The notes beneath the pieces were generated by a model. That model searched no databases. It saw nothing but the letters and a program-made list of their open reading frames with translations, and had not been told where the DNA came from. Both the position numbers and the translations under genes were made by a program. This document shows positions 44,449 through 52,595 of a stretch of DNA of 64,000 nucleotides, piece by piece. Within the stretch, counting starts at the first letter, position 1, and the number at the start of each line of letters is the position of its first letter. The stretch comes from Ferruginibacter sp. (GTDB lineage: Bacteria; Bacteroidota; Bacteroidia; Chitinophagales; Chitinophagaceae): positions 310,001-374,000 of the forward strand of contig JAHBTP010000002.1 of assembly GCA_019638485.1 (NCBI GenBank), given 5' to 3'.

Positions 44449-45288
44449 TTATTTTAACCGGTTAATCCGCTCATCTACCTCTTTGGAATAATGCGGGTCG
44501 TTAACCAGTATCTTGCTTTTATTGTACCATTTAATAGCCTCTTCCTTTTCTCCTAAAACTGCATAGGTATCGGCAAGATAGGCTATTGCTTCAATGTTGT
44601 TGGGTTCATGTTTAATTACATTTAAGAAACGATCACGGGCCTTGTCATATTGTCCTGAAACCATTCCTCCTACACCTAACACCAATTGAGCTTTCATATT
44701 AGAAGAGTCTTTAGATGCAACGACCAATATCTCCTGAATTCCTTTCATAGCATCGGCGCTGTTTCCCATTCTGCCACTTCCATATATATAAGTACTTCCC
44801 AATCCGATTCGCAAGTCATCATCATTGGGATTTTTTTCAATGGCTCTATTAAAAAGATCTGCCGCTTCCCTTGTCATCCATTCTGCAGCAACTTCATCAT
44901 TATGCATTCGCAAATGGTCTAACATCAAACGGGCTGCAAAGTTGAGGGATTTTTCTGAATTTTCCAATTTGGAAGCTGCTGAAATATAATATAAATAGGG
45001 TTCGGTATGGTGGGCACTATCACGCCAAAAATCAGCAATCTTAAGGAAGCGGGTAGATTTTTGAACAGAATCAGTTGGAATGTTGGTCGTGAGTGTTTTT
45101 AATGATGCTTGTTGATTATCCGGCAAAAGAGCTGTTACACTATCTGTAAAATGTTCAATATCAAACTGTTTTATTGCCTTAGCAACTTCCGGAATGGTCT
45201 TTTTATTTTGAACAGTCTTACCTGCAAAATACATCATTAGAATAGCAGCCACACCTGCCAGAACAAGAAATAATTGTTTTTTCAGCAT
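44449..45288 (-). CDS. TPR-repeat protein with N-terminal membrane anchor
   Basis: 279 residues from the ATG at 45288. An N-terminal hydrophobic segment (LFLVLAGVAAILMMYFAG) anchors it. The C-terminal half has about three to four tetratricopeptide repeats (AADLFNRAIEKNPNDDDLRIGLG, then ARDRFLNVIKHEPNNIEAIAYLADTY, EEAIKWYNKSKI). An alternative ATG at 45321 would start 7 bp after the HU stop and add 11 charged residues in front of the hydrophobic segment. TPR domains act as protein-binding scaffolds; partners are unknown. It lies between HU and the mini ribosomal protein gene on the same strand. Confidence 0.85.
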   Translation of the reverse strand: MLKKQLFLVLAGVAAILMMYFAGKTVQNKKTIPEVAKAIKQFDIEHFTDSVTALLPDNQQASLKTLTTNIPTDSVQKSTRFLKIADFWRDSAHHTEPYLYYISAASKLENSEKSLNFAARLMLDHLRMHNDEVAAEWMTREAADLFNRAIEKNPNDDDLRIGLGSTYIYGSGRMGNSADAMKGIQEILVVASKDSSNMKAQLVLGVGGMVSGQYDKARDRFLNVIKHEPNNIEAIAYLADTYAVLGEKEEAIKWYNKSKILVNDPHYSKEVDERINRLK

Positions 45289-45327
45289 TACTCGAAGCCC
45301 TTTCTGATAAAGCGGATGCAAAGGTAA

Positions 45328-45654
45328 TTATTCATCCGTATCCTCATCTTTTATTTTAGGTTCTTCAGTAATTTTAGGAGAGTTTTTAATTTCCTGTACA
45401 AACTCCTTTGAAGGTTTAAATGCAGGTATGAAATGTTCGGGGATTTCTACGGCAACATTCTTTTTAATGTTTCTACCGATCTTTGCCGCACGTTTTTTGA
45501 TAATAAAACTTCCAAATCCCCTAATGTAAATATTTTCACCCTCAGAAAGACTATGCTTGATTTCCTTAAACATAGTTTCAAGAGTTACAAGTACATCCAC
45601 CTTTGGAATACCTGTTTTATCAGAAATTTTGTTGATAAGATCTGCTTTACGCAT
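45328..45654 (-). CDS. HU/IHF-family nucleoid DNA-binding protein
   Basis: 108 residues. The HU fold is clear: helical start (RKADLINKISDKTGIPKVDVLVTLE), then IYIRGFGSFIIKKRAAKIGRNIKK with the beta-arm. The tip is NVAVEIPEHFIPAFKPSKEF, with Pro in the intercalating position. An acidic 17-residue C-terminal tail (KITEEPKIKDEDTDE) extends past the usual 90-residue length and may tune DNA affinity. It bends DNA as a dimer. A consensus promoter is upstream (45689-45718). It is divergent from the mutY operon, an arrangement kept in Flavobacterium gliding loci. Confidence 0.94.
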   Translation of the reverse strand: MRKADLINKISDKTGIPKVDVLVTLETMFKEIKHSLSEGENIYIRGFGSFIIKKRAAKIGRNIKKNVAVEIPEHFIPAFKPSKEFVQEIKNSPKITEEPKIKDEDTDE

Positions 45655-45688
45655 AAAAGAATGTTTGTATTGGAAAATAATATCAGAT

Positions 45689-45718
45689 CAAATTTACAAA
45701 TAACTATGTGATAATCAA
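45689..45718 (-). promoter_or_regulatory. Consensus promoter of the HU gene
   Basis: Minus-strand TTG (45718 to 45716), 19 nt, TAAATTTG (45696 to 45689), exact TANNTTTG. Start near 45683 leaves a leader of about 29 nt before the ATG at 45654. Confidence 0.65.
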
Positions 45719-45766
45719 GAGAAAATTTGTTTATTAACAATTAAATATTAATAAAGAAAGAAATTA

Positions 45767-46882
45767 ATGATAGGGAAAGATAAATATTCAACTAATTTAG
45801 TCACAACTAATTGGTTATCAAATAAAATTATGGCATGGAATGATGAAGAAAATACTCGTCAGATGCCTTGGAAAGGAGAAAAAGAGCCTTATTTTATTTG
45901 GTTAAGTGAAATAATTCTTCAACAAACAAGGGTTGAACAGGGGTTGTTATATTATCACCGGTTTATTTATTATTTCCCTAATGTAAGAAAATTGGCTGCT
46001 GCAGATGAAAAAAAACTAATGAAGTTATGGGAGGGTTTAGGGTATTATTCAAGATGCAGGAATTTGCATAAGGCAGCAAAAATTATTGTTGCTGATTACC
46101 ATGGAGTTTTTCCTAAATCTTATGAGAATATTTTAAAACTACCGGGTGTGGGTCCATATACTGCAGCGGCAATTTCATCTTTTGCATATAATGAACCTTA
46201 TGCTGTTGTAGATGGAAATGTGGTTAGAGTTTTATCCCGTTTTTTTGGTTCTTATAAAAGTATAAATAATACGGATGGTAAAAGATGGTTTGGAGAGGTA
46301 GCACAACGATTGTTACCGAAAAAGAAGGCAGGTGTGTATAATCAGGCTATTATGGATCTCGGTGCTGTAATTTGTAAGCCCCGCAAACCGCAGTGTGAAA
46401 TTTGCCCGTTACATAATAAATGTGTTGCATTTCTATTAGGGAAACAGCAGGAATTTCCGGTAAAAAATAAAAGGATACGAAAAAAACAACGATGGTTCAG
46501 CTTTCTGATATTAATAAGGGATGGAAAAGTATTGATACAAAAAAGAGTAGATAATGATATTTGGAAAGGATTGTATCAATTCCCGGTTTATGAAACATCT
46601 TCATTTGTTCCTACATCCCAATTAAATAGAAGGATTTCCAAAGATGGACTACAAATAAAGTTGGGAAAGGTTGCTTTTTCTGCATCGCAAGAATTAACCC
46701 ATCAAACTATTCATGGCAGGTTTTATGTTTTATTGGTTACCCAATCTTTTAAAGGTATTGAAGGTGAATGGTTAACGCCAAGGGCGGCTGCAAAAAGAGC
46801 ATTTCCAAAAATGCCGGCCATTTTTTTGAATAATTTGGGATGTGTAAATGGTAAGTTTGATGGTTCTTTTTCTAAAAAATAG
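45767..46882 (+). CDS. mutY: Adenine DNA glycosylase MutY
   Basis: 371 residues. The helix-hairpin-helix and catalytic region is typical: WLSEIILQQTRVEQG near residue 50 (Glu catalytic), LPGVGPYTAAAISSF near 125, and VDGNVVRVLSR with the catalytic Asp near 148. The [4Fe-4S] loop C-x6-CxxC-x5-C is present (CKPRKPQCEICPLHNKC near 203-219). The C-terminal half is a NUDIX-like domain that recognises 8-oxoguanine. MutY removes adenine mispaired with 8-oxoG. It leads the operon mutY-ssb-gldE-gldD. Confidence 0.96.
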   Translation: MIGKDKYSTNLVTTNWLSNKIMAWNDEENTRQMPWKGEKEPYFIWLSEIILQQTRVEQGLLYYHRFIYYFPNVRKLAAADEKKLMKLWEGLGYYSRCRNLHKAAKIIVADYHGVFPKSYENILKLPGVGPYTAAAISSFAYNEPYAVVDGNVVRVLSRFFGSYKSINNTDGKRWFGEVAQRLLPKKKAGVYNQAIMDLGAVICKPRKPQCEICPLHNKCVAFLLGKQQEFPVKNKRIRKKQRWFSFLILIRDGKVLIQKRVDNDIWKGLYQFPVYETSSFVPTSQLNRRISKDGLQIKLGKVAFSASQELTHQTIHGRFYVLLVTQSFKGIEGEWLTPRAAAKRAFPKMPAIFLNNLGCVNGKFDGSFSKK

Positions 46883-46927
46883 TATCTTTAGTAAAGTAGG
46901 CAGGACGAATCAACAAATTAAAATAAA

Positions 46928-47353
46928 ATGAGAGGTGTAAATAGGGTTGTGCTTATTGGAAATTTAGGTAAGGACCCCGATATACAGTTTTTGGAAGGAA
47001 ACATTGCTGTAGCTAAGTTTTCACTTGCCACTACGGAAACACATAAAGACAGGAATGGGAGGTTAATATCTCAAACAGAATGGCACACTGTGGTGTTATG
47101 GCGTGGGCTGGCTGAATTAGCACAGAAATATCTTCATCGGGGAAGTTTGGTTTATATTGAAGGAAGACTTAAAACACGCAGTTGGGAAGATAAAGAAGGA
47201 AATAAAAAATTTGCCACTGAAATTGTGGGCGATAATTTAATTATGTTGGATAAGAGAACAGATGGTGCCGGCGGTAATCCTGAAGGGCAGGATGATACAC
47301 CAACCGATGACCCTCGTCCATTTGATGAAGGAATAGATAAAACATCTTACTAA
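46928..47353 (+). CDS. ssb: Single-stranded DNA-binding protein with atypical C-terminus
   Basis: 141 residues. The OB-fold domain (1-105) begins MRGVNRVVLIGNLGKDPDIQ and contains WHTVVLWRGLAELAQKYLHRGSLVYIEGRL, typical of bacterial SSB. The acidic tail (about 115-135) should end in a hydrophobic tip such as DDIPF, which recruits RecQ, RecO, PriA and others. Here a PRPF is followed by eight further residues and the chain ends DKTSY. It sits 45 bp after mutY and before gldE. It may be a second SSB beside a housekeeping copy elsewhere. Confidence 0.93.
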   Translation: MRGVNRVVLIGNLGKDPDIQFLEGNIAVAKFSLATTETHKDRNGRLISQTEWHTVVLWRGLAELAQKYLHRGSLVYIEGRLKTRSWEDKEGNKKFATEIVGDNLIMLDKRTDGAGGNPEGQDDTPTDDPRPFDEGIDKTSY

Positions 47354-47391
47354 ATTGCCGAAGTTCTTTATTGTTCACAAAATAAACCACC

Positions 47392-48723
47392 TTGGACTAT
47401 CATTCGGCTTTTAATATTCCGGTATTTCCATTACTCGTTACTATTGCAGCTACCACTATATTATTGGTGTTACTTGCTCTTTTATTAGCAATTTCTTTTC
47501 TTGTTTCAGGAAGTGAAGTGGCATTTTTTTCTTTAACCACAAAAGATTTGAATGTATTAAAAACAAAAAAGCAGCCGGCTTTTAGACGGATTGTTTATTT
47601 GATGGAGCAGCCTAAAACATTGCTTGCATCAATGATAATAGTGGGCACCTTTTTAAATTTGGGAATTATCATAACCGGAAATATTTTACTTACAGATGCC
47701 TTTGCCGGTTTAGCATTGAATTTTTGGCCGGAGTTTTTTATAAAATTGATTCTTTTAGTTTTTTTGGTAGTGTTGTTTGCTGAAATTTTGCCTAAGGTAT
47801 GGGCTACACATCATAAAGTTTGGTTTGCCGCTTCGGCATCTTTATTAATTGAAGTATTTAATAGTTTATTGTACCGGTTGAGTAATAGGATGGTTAGATT
47901 AGGAGATAAAATAGAGAAGCGGGTAAAGGCCAGAAATCCATTAGTGTCTAAGAAAAATAATATTGATGACGCAATTGATTTGTTACCTGATCATGAAGCA
48001 ACACAGGAGGAAAAACAAATATTAAAGGGAATTTATAAGTTTGGCGATACCACTGTTAAACAAATTATGCGTACACGCCTTGATGTTAGCGGTATTGATA
48101 TAGAAAGTAGTTTTTCTGAGGTAAAAAAGACTGTTCTGGAACTTAACTATTCCAGGCTTCCGGTATATGAAAACAATCTTGATGAAATTAAAGGGATGTT
48201 ACATACAAAGGATCTATTACCACATTTAGATCAACCTGATTCTTTTGATTGGAGAGAGTTAATGCGTACACCCAAGTTTGTGCATGAAAGAAAGTTAATT
48301 ATGGATTTACTTCAGGAATTTCGTACATCGCGCAAACATTTCGCAATTGTGGTGGACGAGTTTGGAGGAACATCAGGGATAGTTACCTTAGAAGATATTA
48401 TGGAGGAAGTAATTGGAGAAATTGAGGATGAATTTGATGATGAACAAAGTGGTAATGTGAAAATTGACGACAATAATTATATTTTCGAAGGAAGAACAAT
48501 GATTCATGACGTATGTAGAGTGATGAAATTGGCTCCAGACACATTTGAGGGGGTTAGAGGAGATAGTGATTCACTTGCCGGACTTGTGTTGGAAATTGCA
48601 GGAGAGTTTCCGCAAATAAATGAAAAAGTAATAAGCGGTGATTTTACATTTATGCCTCTGGAAATAAATAAAAATCGGATTGATAAAGTGAAGGTTACGG
48701 TTAAGCCCTCCTTTATTGATTAA
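47392..48723 (+). CDS. gldE: Gliding motility-associated protein GldE (CBS-domain membrane protein)
   Basis: 443 residues. A DUF21 membrane domain (about 10-190, with LLLAISFLVSGSEVAFFSL and LVFLVVLFAEILPKVWATH) is followed by a CBS pair (about 215-345, TVKQIMRTRLDVSGID). A C-terminal CorC/HlyC domain follows (VIGEIEDEFDDE then DNNYIFEGRTMIHDV). This is the CorC/hemolysin-C architecture; GldE is its gliding member, working with GldD in Flavobacterium motility and T9SS. The start is TTG at 47392, since no in-frame ATG precedes the first membrane segment. It overlaps gldD by one base. Confidence 0.92.
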   Translation: MDYHSAFNIPVFPLLVTIAATTILLVLLALLLAISFLVSGSEVAFFSLTTKDLNVLKTKKQPAFRRIVYLMEQPKTLLASMIIVGTFLNLGIIITGNILLTDAFAGLALNFWPEFFIKLILLVFLVVLFAEILPKVWATHHKVWFAASASLLIEVFNSLLYRLSNRMVRLGDKIEKRVKARNPLVSKKNNIDDAIDLLPDHEATQEEKQILKGIYKFGDTTVKQIMRTRLDVSGIDIESSFSEVKKTVLELNYSRLPVYENNLDEIKGMLHTKDLLPHLDQPDSFDWRELMRTPKFVHERKLIMDLLQEFRTSRKHFAIVVDEFGGTSGIVTLEDIMEEVIGEIEDEFDDEQSGNVKIDDNNYIFEGRTMIHDVCRVMKLAPDTFEGVRGDSDSLAGLVLEIAGEFPQINEKVISGDFTFMPLEINKNRIDKVKVTVKPSFID

Positions 48724-49379
48724 TGAATACTATGAAAAAAGCAGCTGTTATTTTGCTTTGTACATTATTTTTTATTGCATGTAACGATGTTTACACCTCT
48801 AAAAAAAGAGGATATTTTCATATTGATTTGCCTACCCATCAGTATCGTTCTTTTAATCGTGCCGGGTTCCCATATACTTTTGAATATCCGGTGTATGCAT
48901 CAATTACACAAGACAGTACTTATTTTGATACCAAACCTGAAAATGATTATTGGGTGAACATTGACTTTCCACAATTCGGGGCTAAGATATATTTGAGTTA
49001 TAAAATTATTGGTGGAAAAGCTAATTATAAAATTAAACAACCGGATGGGTCTTACCGCGATTCTGTTGGTGTTAATGTATTTGACTTAATGGTTAATGAT
49101 GCATTTAATTTAACAAATAAGAATGAGGTAGTGGCTACTTCAATAAGAGATAGTCTTTTTAGAAATCCATTTGGTGTAACCGGGATATCCTTTAAAGTGG
49201 GAGGAAATGCAGCTACAGCGCGCCAGTTTTTTGTAAGTGATACCACACATAATTTTTTGCGTGGTGCTTTATATTTTAATGCCACACCCAATGCAGATTC
49301 ATTAAAACCGGTACAGGATTTTTTACAAGCGGATGTAGATAAGTTGATTAATTCTTTTCGTTGGGTTAAGCCTCAATAG
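48723..49379 (+). CDS. gldD: Gliding motility lipoprotein GldD
   Basis: 218 residues. A lipoprotein signal (AAVILLCTLFFIAC) precedes the conserved start of mature GldD (KKRGYFHIDLPTHQYRSF). Further conserved segments are PENDYWVNIDFPQFGAKIYLSY and FRNPFGVTGISFKVGGNAAT near 145-165. GldD is an envelope lipoprotein needed for gliding and type IX secretion in Flavobacterium johnsoniae. A second ATG 9 bp downstream is an equally possible start. Position after gldE confirms the assignment. No adhesin or secretion-machinery genes (gldKLMN) are in the window. Confidence 0.93.
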   Translation: MNTMKKAAVILLCTLFFIACNDVYTSKKRGYFHIDLPTHQYRSFNRAGFPYTFEYPVYASITQDSTYFDTKPENDYWVNIDFPQFGAKIYLSYKIIGGKANYKIKQPDGSYRDSVGVNVFDLMVNDAFNLTNKNEVVATSIRDSLFRNPFGVTGISFKVGGNAATARQFFVSDTTHNFLRGALYFNATPNADSLKPVQDFLQADVDKLINSFRWVKPQ

Positions 49380-49394
49380 TTTTTTAGGTAATTA

Positions 49395-49426
49395 TTGTAA
49401 ATCCAGCGTGTCATTGCTTACTTTTG
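49395..49426 (+). promoter_or_regulatory. Promoter of the DUF3109 gene, 4 nt from the start codon
   Basis: TTG at 49395-49397, a 21-nt spacer, and TACTTTTG at 49419-49426, exact TANNTTTG, followed by CGCC and the ATG at 49431. A start 4-6 nt after the box coincides with the start codon. Confidence 0.55.
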
Positions 49427-49430
49427 CGCC

Positions 49431-50015
49431 ATGATTGCTATTGAACATGTGTTGTTAAGCGACCAAATACTAACGGAGCAATTTGTTTGTGATTTATCTA
49501 AGTGCAAAGGAGCTTGTTGTGTAGATGGAGATGCGGGAGCACCGTTAGAGAAGGATGAGTTGAAGATTTTAGATGACATTTATGAAAAGGTGAAACCCTA
49601 TTTGGACTCAGCCGGTAAGGCGGAAATTGAAAAGCAGGGTAGATATGTGTATGATAAAGAATTTGGCTGGGTTACACCTACCATAAACACTTCTATTTGT
49701 GCCTATGGGTTTAAAGATGAGCAGGGGATTGTAAAGTGTGCGATTGAGCAGGCGCATTTGGATAAAAAGATTTCTTTTAAAAAGCCCATTAGTTGCCATC
49801 TGTTCCCGGTAATAGTAAAAAAAAGTAAAAGAAGTGAAACAGTATATGCTAACTATGAGCCTCGTGAAGATCATTGTAAGCCGGCTTGTTCATTAGGCAA
49901 GAAACTAAAAGTTCCGGTTTATCAATTTTTAAAAGAACCACTTATAAGGAAATTTGGGAAAAGTTTTTACAACGCTCTTGAAGCTACTGCTTCACATGTA
50001 AATGAAAAAAAATGA
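49431..50015 (+). CDS. DUF3109 family cysteine-cluster protein
   Basis: 194 residues. Ten or so Cys residues form a conserved pattern: CDLSKCKGACC near residues 20-30, SICAYG near 88, VKCAIE near 103, ISCHLFP near 121, and DHCKPACSLG near 146. This matches DUF3109, related to the YkgJ-type zinc/iron-binding cysteine-cluster proteins. A metal cluster is likely; the reaction is unknown. The ATG of the beta-lactamase-like gene overlaps its stop by 4 bp, so the two are probably translated together. The predicted mRNA is leaderless. Confidence 0.88.
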   Translation: MIAIEHVLLSDQILTEQFVCDLSKCKGACCVDGDAGAPLEKDELKILDDIYEKVKPYLDSAGKAEIEKQGRYVYDKEFGWVTPTINTSICAYGFKDEQGIVKCAIEQAHLDKKISFKKPISCHLFPVIVKKSKRSETVYANYEPREDHCKPACSLGKKLKVPVYQFLKEPLIRKFGKSFYNALEATASHVNEKK

Positions 50016-50827
50016 GAAAAGAAAATATTGTATTATTCATTGTACTACTTGGTGTTTGTTTTGCCGGATGTTCGGTAAATAGTGCAAAGATTGATAATGA
50101 GTTAAAAAAGTATTTCGACTCTCGCAATGCTGACGGATGTTTTACGATGTTAGATAACACCAATAGTAAGGTAACGGTGTACAATATGGAGTTAGATACA
50201 ATGCGGTTTAGCCCGATGTCCACCTTTGATGTGTTCGCTTCATTGGTTGGTTTGGAAACCGGCAAGGTGGTAAATGACAGTATGGTTATTAGGTGGGATG
50301 GGGTAAGAAGACCGGTTAAAGAATGGAATCGTAGCCTGAATATGCGTGATGCATTTAAAGTGGGGAGTGTTCCTTATTTTCAAGAAGTTGTACGGAGGGT
50401 AGGGATAGATACTATGAAATTATTTATTGATTCAGTTGGCTATGGCAATAAAATAATTGAAGAACCAATAGATTCGTTTTGGTTAAATAATTCTTTGAAA
50501 ATTTCACCCGATGAACAACTCGGCCTGATGAAAAAAATGTACTTTGACCAATTACCTTTTAGAAAGAGTGTGCAGCAAAGTCTTCGGGAAATGATGCTTC
50601 AGGAAGATAATACAACCTATAAGTTTAGTTATAAAACAGGAGAAAGACTTGGAGATGATGGAGTAAAAACCGGCTGGGTTATTGGATGGGTTGAAGAAAA
50701 TAGTCACCCCTACTTTTTTGTTACGCTTGTGCGAATAAAGGATGAAACAGCAGATTTAAAATCGAGCCAAATAAATATCACCCGCGATATTCTAAAGCAT
50801 CTTGGATTTTTTGAAGGGAAAAAGTAA
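50012..50827 (+). CDS. Class D beta-lactamase-like lipoprotein with lost catalytic residues
   Basis: 271 residues. A lipoprotein signal ends FAGC (Cys20). The fold is that of OXA class D enzymes, and landmarks fall almost on class D numbering. The nucleophile Ser70 is in STF, but position 73, normally the carboxylated Lys general base, is Asp (STFD). The SxV motif reads G118-S-V120. YGN is at 144-146 and KTG at 219-221. IDSFWLNNSLKISPDEQ also matches. Without Lys73 and Ser118 it is unlikely to hydrolyse beta-lactams as OXA enzymes do. A penicillin-binding, peptidoglycan-sensing or structural role is possible. It overlaps the DUF3109 gene by 4 bp. Confidence 0.85.
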   Translation: MRKENIVLFIVLLGVCFAGCSVNSAKIDNELKKYFDSRNADGCFTMLDNTNSKVTVYNMELDTMRFSPMSTFDVFASLVGLETGKVVNDSMVIRWDGVRRPVKEWNRSLNMRDAFKVGSVPYFQEVVRRVGIDTMKLFIDSVGYGNKIIEEPIDSFWLNNSLKISPDEQLGLMKKMYFDQLPFRKSVQQSLREMMLQEDNTTYKFSYKTGERLGDDGVKTGWVIGWVEENSHPYFFVTLVRIKDETADLKSSQINITRDILKHLGFFEGKK

Positions 50828-50882
50828 TCCGCATCGAGTTTAACAAAACGGCAGTGTGATTATTCTTTAATTTGCTGCAAGT

Positions 50883-52490
50883 ATGTTTAATTTTCAACAC
50901 CCTAATTATTTGTGGATGCTGGCAGTACTGCCTGTATTGGTGTTGTTGTTTATTGTGCTACTGCAGTATAAAAAAGAGGCTGCAAAAAAAATCGGAGATC
51001 ATGCACAAGTTATCCTACTGACTCGTTTTTTTCATCCACGCAAATTTCTATTAAAATTTATTTTATTATTAGCTACTATGGTGTGCCTTGTGATAGCACT
51101 GGCAAACCCTCGCAGTATCAAAAGCGTTCGTACGTTGAATCGTAGCGGCATTGATTTAGTTATTGTTTTAGATGTAAGTAATAGTATGCTTGCAGAAGAT
51201 ATTAGTCCTAATCGGTTAGAGCGTGCCAAACAAATCTTGTTTAAATTAATACCGGAATTAAATAATAATCGTGTTGGCTTAATTGTGTTTGCAGGCAAGG
51301 CCTACTTGCAAATGCCAATTACAACCGACCTCTCAGCAGCTAAGATGTACATATTTTCTGCATCTCCGGCATCTGTGTCCACTCAAGGAACAGCAATTGG
51401 TGAAGCACTACGTATTGCCGATTTGTCTTTTAATCCTAATGATAAGAAGTATAAAAGTGTTTTACTAATGACTGATGGTGAAGCTCACGATAATAATGCC
51501 ATAGAGAATGCAAAGAAGTTAGCGTTGCATGGCACAATAATTAATGTTGTTGGATTTGGCTCCCACATGGGTACAACAATAAAGAACGGTAATACAGGCG
51601 GTATTAAGTTAGATGAACTTGGGAAGCCCGTAATTACAAAATTAAATGAAGGCTTATTGCGCCAAATTGCATTTGCAGGTAATGGTATTTACTTGCATTA
51701 TACTTCCACCGATAAAGTAGTAAAAACCCTGGTTAAGGAGATTAATGCTATGCCGCAACGAAAAATTACAGATGACTCGTTAAATAATTATGCAAGTTTT
51801 TTTCAATGGTTTGCTTCTATTGCGCTAATCCTGTTAGTGGTGGAATCATTAATAAGTGAAAGGAGAAAAAGAGGCCGCAACATGAAACAGGGAAGTTTAG
51901 TGACATTGATGGTATTTATGGGAATCACCGTGTTCGGTCAAAGCGAAAAATCAATGGTTGATGAAGGTAATAGGGCTTTTTATAAAAACCACTTTTCGCA
52001 GGCCATTGAGTTATATCAAAATGCAGAAAGGAAGGGAGAGAGTTTTATTGCTCCATTGAATTTAGGTAATGCATTGTATAAAAATAAACAGCCGAATGAT
52101 GCGCAGGAAGCCTATAATAGAGCATTACAAAAGGCAAAGAAGCCATTAGATAAGTCTGAAATCTATTTTAATAAGGGAGTTGTTTATCAAAATAATAAGC
52201 ATATTCAGGAATGTGTTGAGGCATATAAAAATACGCTGAGGATTAACCCCGAAGACGAACGAGCGCGGCAAAATCTTCAACATGCATTGCGTGCGTTACA
52301 GCATGCGAACCGGGAGCAACAACAACAAAATATTAATAAGGAACAGGAGGCGCAAGGAGCTAATTCGAAAATGACGAAACGAGAAGCAGATGATAAATTA
52401 AAAGCACTTCAGCAGCAAGAGCAAAATCTTCACGAAAAACTTAAGAAGAATGATTTGAACAAAAGCGCTTACCCTGAAAAAGACTGGTAG
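50883..52490 (+). CDS. BatB-BatC fusion: VWA domain plus TPR domain
   Basis: 535 residues. Residues 1-330 are BatB: two N-terminal hydrophobic segments (LWMLAVLPVLVLLFIVLL; LLKFILLLATMVCLVIALA), a VWA domain with MIDAS motif DVSNS near 97-101 and TDGEAHD near 200, and a membrane helix near 310-328. At residue 334 a Met begins a BatC-like segment: a signal-like stretch (GSLVTLMVFMGITVFGQ), three TPR units (about 355-470) and a Gln-rich tail. The Met-334 region has an upstream AGGAG (51861-51865), so BatC might also be translated alone. No moxR, batA or batD is beside it. Bat proteins have been linked to stress tolerance and maturation at the envelope. Confidence 0.88.
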   Translation: MFNFQHPNYLWMLAVLPVLVLLFIVLLQYKKEAAKKIGDHAQVILLTRFFHPRKFLLKFILLLATMVCLVIALANPRSIKSVRTLNRSGIDLVIVLDVSNSMLAEDISPNRLERAKQILFKLIPELNNNRVGLIVFAGKAYLQMPITTDLSAAKMYIFSASPASVSTQGTAIGEALRIADLSFNPNDKKYKSVLLMTDGEAHDNNAIENAKKLALHGTIINVVGFGSHMGTTIKNGNTGGIKLDELGKPVITKLNEGLLRQIAFAGNGIYLHYTSTDKVVKTLVKEINAMPQRKITDDSLNNYASFFQWFASIALILLVVESLISERRKRGRNMKQGSLVTLMVFMGITVFGQSEKSMVDEGNRAFYKNHFSQAIELYQNAERKGESFIAPLNLGNALYKNKQPNDAQEAYNRALQKAKKPLDKSEIYFNKGVVYQNNKHIQECVEAYKNTLRINPEDERARQNLQHALRALQHANREQQQQNINKEQEAQGANSKMTKREADDKLKALQQQEQNLHEKLKKNDLNKSAYPEKDW

Positions 52491-52595
52491 CTCTTATTTA
52501 AGTAAGGAAAGATAATTGGAAATATTGAAATAGGAATGTCATAAGTCTATAGCTTTATATTTGTATTATCGTATATGCGGTGTCGTTATGGTCTT

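Noticed and set aside
52556..52563. TATATTTG box on the plus strand near the copB 3' end
   Set aside because: No -33 element at a workable distance and no plus-strand gene follows; probably a chance match.
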